A stretch of 10,788 bases of DNA. It comes from Dehalococcoidia bacterium. Its GTDB lineage: Bacteria; Chloroflexota; Dehalococcoidia; E44-bin15. The stretch spans positions 1 to 10,788 of the forward strand of contig DAOUVR010000020.1 of the NCBI GenBank assembly GCA_030667555.1, given 5' to 3'. The notes under the pieces were generated by a model. That model worked only from the letters and a program-made list of their open reading frames with translations. It had not been told where the DNA came from and did no database searches. Positions 7,472-10,788 of the stretch are shown in pieces (the stretch's first letter is position 1; every line of letters starts with the position of its first letter). The position numbers were made by a program, and so were the translations under genes.

Positions 7472-7492
7472 ATCTGTCTCCTGTTCTACAAT
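7464..7492 (+). promoter_or_regulatory. Sigma-70-type promoter of the second PHP gene
   Basis: TTGCCC (7464-7469), 17 nt, then TACAAT (7487-7492) reads rightward. Transcription should begin near 7499, leaving a leader of about 20 nt that contains the strong ribosome binding site of the PHP gene. The -35 box overlaps the start codon of the divergent inositol synthase gene. I found no equally good promoter for that gene on the minus strand. Confidence 0.6.
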
Positions 7493-7499
7493 AGACCTA

Positions 7500-7510
7500 C
7501 CCTATTAGGG
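7500..7510. repeat. 11-bp palindrome CCCTATTAGGG between divergent genes
   Basis: Arms CCCTA and TAGGG around a single central T lie right at the predicted transcription start of the second PHP gene and run into its Shine-Dalgarno. A second small palindrome, TCTACAATAGA (7485-7495), covers the -10 box. Either could be an operator for the divergent pair, or chance; no regulator is encoded nearby. Confidence 0.35.
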
Positions 7511-7519
7511 AGGTGAGTT

Positions 7520-8191
7520 TTGGTCTATGATTTTCACACTCATTCCGCACTGAGCGATGGTTCCCTATCGCCAATTGAACTAATAAGACGAGCGCAGGTA
7601 AGAAATTACAAGGCTATCGCCATCACTGACCACGCCGGAGTTGGCTATCTGGAGCGGATAATTAAGGAAATCGCCGAGGACTGCGCTCTGGCCAGGCAGC
7701 ACTGGGATATTATCGCCATCCCCGGTATAGAACTTACCCATCTCCCTCCAGCGGAAATCTGCGAAGCGGCAAAGCGTGCCAAAGAACTTGGGGCATGGCT
7801 GGTTGTTGTTCACGGCGAGTCCATTGTCGAGCCCGTAGAAAAGGGTACCAATTCCGCAGCACTTCGGTGCCCCTATGTTGATATTCTAGCACACCCAGGC
7901 CTGCTTACCCTTGAAGAAGCCGAACTGGCAGCCGCCAACGGCATTTTCCTTGAAATCAGCGCCAGGAAGGGACACTCGCTTACTAATGGCCACGTCGCTC
8001 AATTGGCTAGACTTACAGGAGCCAAGCTCCTCCTTAACTCCGATGCCCACAACCCCTCGGATCTGCTCTCCCCCGACTTAGTCCGCCGAATCGCACAAGG
8101 CGCCGGTCTAAACGAGGAAGAGAGCGTTGAAGTTCTAACAATCAACGCTTGTGCCCTGCTAGAAAAACTACCCCTACCACAGCAAAACTAG
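7520..8191 (+). CDS. PHP-domain phosphoesterase, histidinol-phosphatase-like
   Basis: This 223-aa protein is a second, distinct PHP enzyme. Motifs in order are DFHTHSALSDG (H6, H8, D13), ITDHAG (D37, H38), GIELTH (E71, H74), VVVHGES (H98), LAHPG (H125), EISARKG (E145) and NSDAH (D175, H177), so all metal ligands of the family are present. It resembles the stand-alone histidinol-phosphatase-like PHP proteins common in archaea and Chloroflexota, whose substrates are mostly not known. The start is TTG 7520, chosen because GGGAGGTGA (7508-7516) lies immediately upstream and the conserved domain begins at residue 3. It has its own promoter, divergent from the inositol synthase operon. A role in histidine synthesis or in inositol-phosphate metabolism is equally open. 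Confidence 0.88.
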   Translation: MVYDFHTHSALSDGSLSPIELIRRAQVRNYKAIAITDHAGVGYLERIIKEIAEDCALARQHWDIIAIPGIELTHLPPAEICEAAKRAKELGAWLVVVHGESIVEPVEKGTNSAALRCPYVDILAHPGLLTLEEAELAAANGIFLEISARKGHSLTNGHVAQLARLTGAKLLLNSDAHNPSDLLSPDLVRRIAQGAGLNEEESVEVLTINACALLEKLPLPQQN

Positions 8192-8205
8192 ACCTTATGT
8201 GGTAG
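8174..8205. terminator. Weak hairpin between convergent genes
   Basis: CTACCAC (8174-8180) and GTGGTAG (8199-8205) form a perfect 7-bp stem with an 18-nt loop, straddling the stop of the second PHP gene. Read leftward, the stem is followed by GGGTAGTTTTT, so it could end transcription of the zinc-ribbon gene. Read rightward only TTTGG follows. The long loop makes it a poor terminator candidate. Confidence 0.25.
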
Positions 8206-8232
8206 TTTGGTCTCGCTCAAAGGCTGTATCCA

Positions 8233-8376
8233 TTAGCTCTTGCCGATTCGGAACACCTTTGTCCCGCAGGTAGGGCACACCCCTCGAATTGCCGGCCTGC
8301 CGTTCTTTAGAGTAACGCTCTGAGGATTCCTGATCTCCTTTTTCGCTCTACATTTGAAGCAGTAAGCTTCTGCCAT
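8233..8376 (-). CDS. DUF5679-type small zinc-ribbon protein (47 aa)
   Basis: The protein begins MAEAYCFKCRAKKEI and ends CPTCGTKVFRIGKS. Two CxxC knuckles (C6-C9 and C34-C37) flank a basic segment containing NPQSVTLKNGRPAIRG, the pattern I recognise as the DUF5679 family, frequent in Chloroflexota. Such a fold would bind one zinc ion and, being highly basic, could bind nucleic acid, but its function is not known. The frame is open further upstream, but ATG 8376 is preferred: it gives the conserved N-terminus and follows an 11-base perfect Shine-Dalgarno. It is a single-gene unit with its own strong promoter, which suggests high expression. Confidence 0.88.
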   Translation of the reverse strand: MAEAYCFKCRAKKEIRNPQSVTLKNGRPAIRGVCPTCGTKVFRIGKS

Positions 8377-8380
8377 CCGT

Positions 8381-8391
8381 ATCACCTCCTT
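8381..8391 (-). promoter_or_regulatory. Exceptionally strong Shine-Dalgarno of the zinc-ribbon gene
   Basis: On the minus strand AAGGAGGTGAT is an 11-base full complement of the usual 16S rRNA 3' end. The GGAGG core is 8 nt from the ATG at 8376. It decides the start of this small gene and points to efficient translation. Confidence 0.85.
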
Positions 8392-8403
8392 CCAAGCTAG
8401 TTG

Positions 8404-8433
8404 AATATAATTGCTTCGTACCTTAAATGTCAA
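8404..8433 (-). promoter_or_regulatory. Sigma-70-type promoter of the zinc-ribbon gene
   Basis: The minus strand carries a perfect TTGACA (8433-8428), an 18-nt spacer and TATATT (8409-8404). The predicted start near 8397 gives a leader of about 20 nt that holds the Shine-Dalgarno. Confidence 0.75.
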
Positions 8434-8464
8434 GTCCTTCCGAGCCTAACGAAAATGGTGGTCA

Positions 8465-8510
8465 GGTTGGAGCACCTGCCCCAACCACGCCTGGACTGGA
8501 TGCTCCAGGC
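8465..8510. repeat. Two tandem stem-loops
   Basis: GGTTGG (8465-8470) pairs with CCAACC (8481-8486) across a 10-nt loop. Three bases later GCCTGGA (8489-8495) pairs with TCCAGGC (8504-8510) across an 8-nt loop. Neither is followed by a T-tract at a position that would make an intrinsic terminator. They sit directly beside the dispersed-repeat fragment and may be part of the same element. Confidence 0.5.
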
Positions 8511-8534
8511 TTGTCCTGAGCTTGCCGAAGGGCT
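8510..8534. repeat. REP-like dispersed repeat fragment (PELVEG type)
   Basis: The stretch reads CTTGTCCTGAGCTTGCCGAA and continues GGGCT. It differs by one base (GCC for GTC) from the core CCTGAGCTTGTCGAAGG that I recognise from intergenic dispersed repeats in many bacteria, often mistranslated as PELVEG. A spurious 33-aa frame at 8455-8556 indeed contains PELAEG. The copy number in this genome cannot be judged from one window. Confidence 0.55.
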
Positions 8535-8740
8535 ACCTTGTTTTGCTGGTTTTTAAGATACCCACCCACCACTACCACATTTACTTCTTAGTCCCTATTG
8601 CCCATCGCGATGACAATCTTGAGTCGTAAGACAACCAGCGGGTTCACCTTTGCCAGGTATGACCTCAAAGCTCCACCGATGATATAATGCTCGCCCTCTG
8701 GGAGATTGATATGGAATTGGGTTCTTTTTAGGCTTCCTGG

Positions 8741-9379
8741 TCAGGAGGGAAGCCACAGCACATCGCCGCAGAGCCCAGGGGTGCGGGGTCGGCTGGAGAA
8801 AACGGCGAAGTTATGCTTCTCCTCGCCCAGAATGGCATCGTCACCGTGGCCGGGATAGACCAGCGTGTCATCGGGAAGAATGAAGAGCTTCTCGGTGATG
8901 GAGTTGACGACCTGTTCGAAAGCAGCGGGGTCCCTCGTCTTACCCGGGCCGTTGGGGAATAGCGTATCCCCAGAGAAGAGGTGTTTCCCCATGAGCAGGC
9001 ACAGGCTGCCCGGTGTGTGGCCCGGGGTATGAAGCACCTTTGAATTCACTTCGCCGAAGCTTACCACATCGCCATCCTCCAAGGTCAGGTCAGGCGGTGA
9101 GGGAAGAGCACCTGCTTCCAAAGGATGGACGGCCACTTCGGCCTTGAGACTATCCCTCACCTCTTGAAAAGCGCCCAGGTGATCGAGATGGGTATGGGTG
9201 ATTATTATGTACCTTACGCTGATATCCTCGGCTTCGGCTAGAATCCTGGAGGCCTCACCCGGGGTATCTACAATGATGCCCTCGCCGCTCTGTGGACATA
9301 CCACAATATAGCAATTGGTGCCAAAGGGCTGTGTCTCCAGTTTCTTGATTCGAATCTCTCCGTCGTAATGCCAGTTCAT
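8741..9379 (-). CDS. MBL-fold metallo-hydrolase (glyoxalase II / YcbL-like)
   Basis: The 212-aa protein has the metallo-beta-lactamase motif HTHLDH (H62, H64, D66, H67), then H121 in HTPGHTPGS, D138 in FSGDTLF and H178 in YPGHGD. This is the complete dinuclear metal set of the glyoxalase-II-like branch. Such enzymes hydrolyse thioesters such as S-lactoylglutathione or related small substrates; the real substrate here is not evident. The N-terminus with PFGTNCYIV is also typical. The start at ATG 9379 is supported by TAGGAGGTGAG directly upstream. The C-terminus (SSRPRTPGLCGDVLWLPS) differs from classical glyoxalase II and lacks its C-terminal substrate-binding domain. The gene stands alone, divergent from the GNAT gene. 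Confidence 0.9.
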   Translation of the reverse strand: MNWHYDGEIRIKKLETQPFGTNCYIVVCPQSGEGIIVDTPGEASRILAEAEDISVRYIIITHTHLDHLGAFQEVRDSLKAEVAVHPLEAGALPSPPDLTLEDGDVVSFGEVNSKVLHTPGHTPGSLCLLMGKHLFSGDTLFPNGPGKTRDPAAFEQVVNSITEKLFILPDDTLVYPGHGDDAILGEEKHNFAVFSSRPRTPGLCGDVLWLPS

Positions 9380-9466
9380 CTCACCTCCTAAGTCACCAGA
9401 GGCTGCCCTATTCCGATTCCCCGTTCAATCTCATGCATTGTAAGACTGTTTCGCTCTCAAATTTTC

Positions 9467-9516
9467 GTAGTTGCCTGATTTATCAGGCAAAACAGCCCAA
9501 TAAATTGGGCAACTAC
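9467..9516. mobile_element. 50-bp palindromic MITE/REP-like element
   Basis: Perfect 9-bp terminal inverted repeats GTAGTTGCC (9467-9475) and GGCAACTAC (9508-9516) bound the element. Inside are two nearly adjacent hairpins: TTGCCTGAT / ATCAGGCAA (9471-9479 with 9482-9490) and GCCCAAT / ATTGGGC (9495-9501 with 9504-9510). The whole can fold either as one long imperfect arm or as a two-hairpin structure. It looks like a non-autonomous insertion or REP-type element in the gap between divergent genes. No target-site duplication is visible. Confidence 0.65.
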
Positions 9517-9588
9517 ATCTGTAAACAACCTCTGCAAATAGCATTTGTGGCACTATAAGGCAAAAAGGACGCGGTGTCAAAGGGTCGA

Positions 9589-9617
9589 TTGGCACAGCAG
9601 CGCAGGGATGCTATACT
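9589..9617 (+). promoter_or_regulatory. Sigma-70-type promoter of the GNAT gene (probably leaderless)
   Basis: TTGGCA (9589-9594), 17 nt, then TATACT (9612-9617); each box matches five of six consensus bases. The -10 box ends 8 nt before the ATG at 9626, the same distance as at nfi, so the transcript should start at or within a base or two of the start codon. It also argues against the longer frame that would start at 9545. Confidence 0.7.
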
Positions 9618-9625
9618 TGGCGACA

Positions 9626-10603
9626 ATGAGCTATTCCATTGAGGCTGGAGATTTCTCCAGCTTGGAGACGGCTTGGGATGAACTACTATCAGCGATCTCA
9701 ACCGGCCACGTCTTCTTCACCCCCCAGTGGCAGAGGTCATGGTGGCAAGCCTTTGGCAGCGATAGCGAGCTATTGCTGCTCTCGGTTCAGAGGGATAACG
9801 AAGTTGTGGGTATCGTTCCCTTGATGCGCAACGGACAAAGGATGTCTTTTATCGGCAGCAGCGACATTTGCGACTATATGGATTTTGTAATTCGCCTCGG
9901 TCATGAGGTAGCCGTTCTCTCACAGCTTCTGGACTACCTCGAACCCATGGACTGGAAGTCCATTGATCTGCAGTCACTGCTTCCCGATTCGATCGCCCTG
10001 ACCCATTTTGCTCCCCTGGCTAGACAAAGGGGCTATCAGGTCGAGATAACGCAGGAGGACGTCAGCCCGCAACTCGTTCTTCCCACAAGCTGGGAGGAGT
10101 ACCTACCTCTGCTAACGAGAAAGGACCGCCACGAGCTCAAACGCAAGCTGCGGCGGCTTTCCCACGTCAAGTCCCGCTATTACGTGGTTGAAGATGTAAA
10201 GCAGCTCCCCCAGGATTTGGAGGACTTCTTCAGGCTCTTCGAGCAAGGTAAGGACGACAAGAAGGATTTCATGACTGCCCAGATGAGCGGCTTTTTCAAA
10301 GAGATGGCGAACGCTGTGGCGGCGAAAGGCTATCTGAGACTGACCTTCCTCGAGGTTGAGGGGAAGCGAGTAGCCTCAGCTATGTGTTTCAACTGTTGGG
10401 ACCACTTCCATCTTTATAACAGCGGATATGACCCGGGTTATGCATCTCTCAGCGTCGGCCTGCTATGCAAGGCCTTCTGCATCAGGGATGGTATCCTTGA
10501 AGGGAAGAAGCACTTCGATTTTCTCCGTGGTGCCGAGTCCTACAAATATGACCTCGGCGGCCAGGATGTGCCCATATATCGCTGTGTGATTTCGAAAGGC
10601 TAA
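9626..10603 (+). CDS. BioF2-like GNAT acetyltransferase (CelD/FemAB-like fold)
   Basis: The 325-aa protein matches the acetyltransferase_6 / BioF2-like GNAT family. The N-terminal half has the aromatic motif FFTPQWQRSWWQAFG at about 30-44 and VVGIVPLM. The second GNAT domain runs through RKDRHELKRKLRRL, RLTFLEVEGKRVASAMCFN and a conserved tail FDFLRGAESYKYDLGG at about 297-312. Family members transfer acyl or aminoacyl groups in exopolysaccharide, cellulose or cell-wall pathways; the substrate here is unknown. The frame is open from 9545, but ATG 9626 is chosen because it follows the promoter closely and gives the family's normal N-terminus. A GT4 glycosyltransferase gene starts 4 nt after the stop, so both probably act on a surface glycan or glycolipid. 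Confidence 0.82.
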   Translation: MSYSIEAGDFSSLETAWDELLSAISTGHVFFTPQWQRSWWQAFGSDSELLLLSVQRDNEVVGIVPLMRNGQRMSFIGSSDICDYMDFVIRLGHEVAVLSQLLDYLEPMDWKSIDLQSLLPDSIALTHFAPLARQRGYQVEITQEDVSPQLVLPTSWEEYLPLLTRKDRHELKRKLRRLSHVKSRYYVVEDVKQLPQDLEDFFRLFEQGKDDKKDFMTAQMSGFFKEMANAVAAKGYLRLTFLEVEGKRVASAMCFNCWDHFHLYNSGYDPGYASLSVGLLCKAFCIRDGILEGKKHFDFLRGAESYKYDLGGQDVPIYRCVISKG

Positions 10604-10607
10604 TAGT

Positions 10608-10788
10608 ATGCGTATTGCTGAGATCAGCGTTCACGGCTGTCCCTTAAGATCACTGGGAGGCAAGGATACCGGCGGCATGAACGTCTACGTGCGGCAGCTT
10701 AGCCGCGAACTGGGAAAGCTGGGAGTGGAGGTGGATATATTCACAAGGTGGCACGACCCCCAGGAGCCGCAGGTGGTGTGTATAGGAG
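10608..10788 (+). CDS. GT4 glycosyltransferase, MshA-like N-terminus (cut by window edge)
   Basis: Sixty codons are visible. They read MRIAEISVHGCPL, then GGKDTGGMNVYVRQLSRELG, and a strand ending VDIFTRWHDP. The GGMNVYV loop and the following helix are typical of the acceptor domain of GT4 enzymes related to MshA (which uses inositol 3-phosphate and UDP-GlcNAc) and to sucrose-phosphate synthases. The donor half lies outside the window, so sugar specificity cannot be judged. It starts 4 nt after the GNAT gene, with AAGG about 8 nt upstream of the ATG, and is clearly in the same operon. Confidence 0.85.
   Translation, partial: MRIAEISVHGCPLRSLGGKDTGGMNVYVRQLSRELGKLGVEVDIFTRWHDPQEPQVVCIG

Larger units (their letters stand above)
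8434..8740. other. Gene-free intergenic stretch with stem-loops and repeat remnants
   Basis: No convincing gene lies between the zinc-ribbon promoter and the end of the metallo-hydrolase gene. The left part (8465-8534) holds two neighbouring stem-loops and a dispersed-repeat fragment, listed separately. The right part (about 8560-8740) has a TATAAT at 8683-8688 without a good -35 box. On the minus strand it also has a frame of about 50 codons that begins right after the metallo-hydrolase stop and has no start of its own. No tRNA or small-RNA structure was recognised. Confidence 0.6.

Noticed and set aside
8455..8556. 33-aa rightward frame containing PELAEG
   Set aside because: It is the translation of the dispersed-repeat fragment and the stem-loops, a known annotation artefact.
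8683..8720. TATAAT followed by GGGAG and a 6-codon frame as a small gene
   Set aside because: No proper -35 box at the right spacing, and the peptide (MELGSF) is too short to support.
8741..8743. TGA of the MBL hydrolase read as selenocysteine
   Set aside because: The catalytic domain is complete before the TGA and no SECIS-like hairpin was seen directly after it.
1..10788. CRISPR array, tRNA, rRNA, phage or transposase genes
   Set aside because: No regularly spaced repeats, cloverleaf, rRNA sequence or transposase motif was found on either strand by eye.

Overview
The window reads as a housekeeping and membrane-lipid segment of a bacterial chromosome with moderate G+C. The best guess is the phylum Chloroflexota, probably the Dehalococcoidia. 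That guess rests on a small DUF5679-type zinc ribbon, an actinobacterial/archaeal-style inositol-phosphate synthase sitting with an inositol-phosphate lipid synthase, and the overall gene flavour. It comes from recognition by eye, not from a search.

Left part (1-3828). A leftward operon rpsP - KH-domain RNA-binding protein - rimM (cut by the window edge) serves 30S ribosome assembly. It starts at a near-consensus sigma-70 promoter. Back to back with it is a second near-consensus promoter driving a rightward operon: endonuclease V (nfi), peptide release factor 2 (prfB) and a membrane-anchored HExxH metallopeptidase-like protein. prfB is split by the classic programmed +1 frameshift at CTT-TGA-C, so its true start is at 1507. 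The release factor and the peptidase overlap by 4 nt (ATGA).

Middle part (3839-7471, leftward). Four genes form an apparent inositol-phospholipid pathway: inositol-3-phosphate synthase, a PHP-family phosphoesterase, a PimA-like GT4 glycosyltransferase, and a CDP-alcohol phosphatidyltransferase of the phosphatidylinositol-phosphate synthase type. Together they could make inositol phosphate, transfer it to CDP-diacylglycerol, remove the phosphate and glycosylate the lipid. The PHP protein is a candidate for the dephosphorylation step. The lipid synthase gene has no standard start codon where its N-terminus ought to begin.

Right part (7472-10788). A second PHP phosphoesterase is divergent from the inositol synthase gene. 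It is followed by the convergent 47-aa zinc ribbon, then a 364-bp gene-free stretch with stem-loops and a remnant of a common dispersed repeat, then a leftward metallo-beta-lactamase-fold hydrolase. A 50-bp palindromic MITE/REP-like element lies in the next divergent gap. Last come a rightward FemAB/BioF2-like GNAT protein and the start of a GT4 glycosyltransferase (MshA-like N-terminus), cut by the window edge.

Two genes, nfi and the GNAT gene, have good promoters whose -10 box ends exactly 8 nt before the start codon, with no convincing Shine-Dalgarno sequence. This predicts leaderless transcripts, alongside other genes here that carry very strong Shine-Dalgarno sequences. No tRNA, rRNA, CRISPR array or transposase gene was seen.
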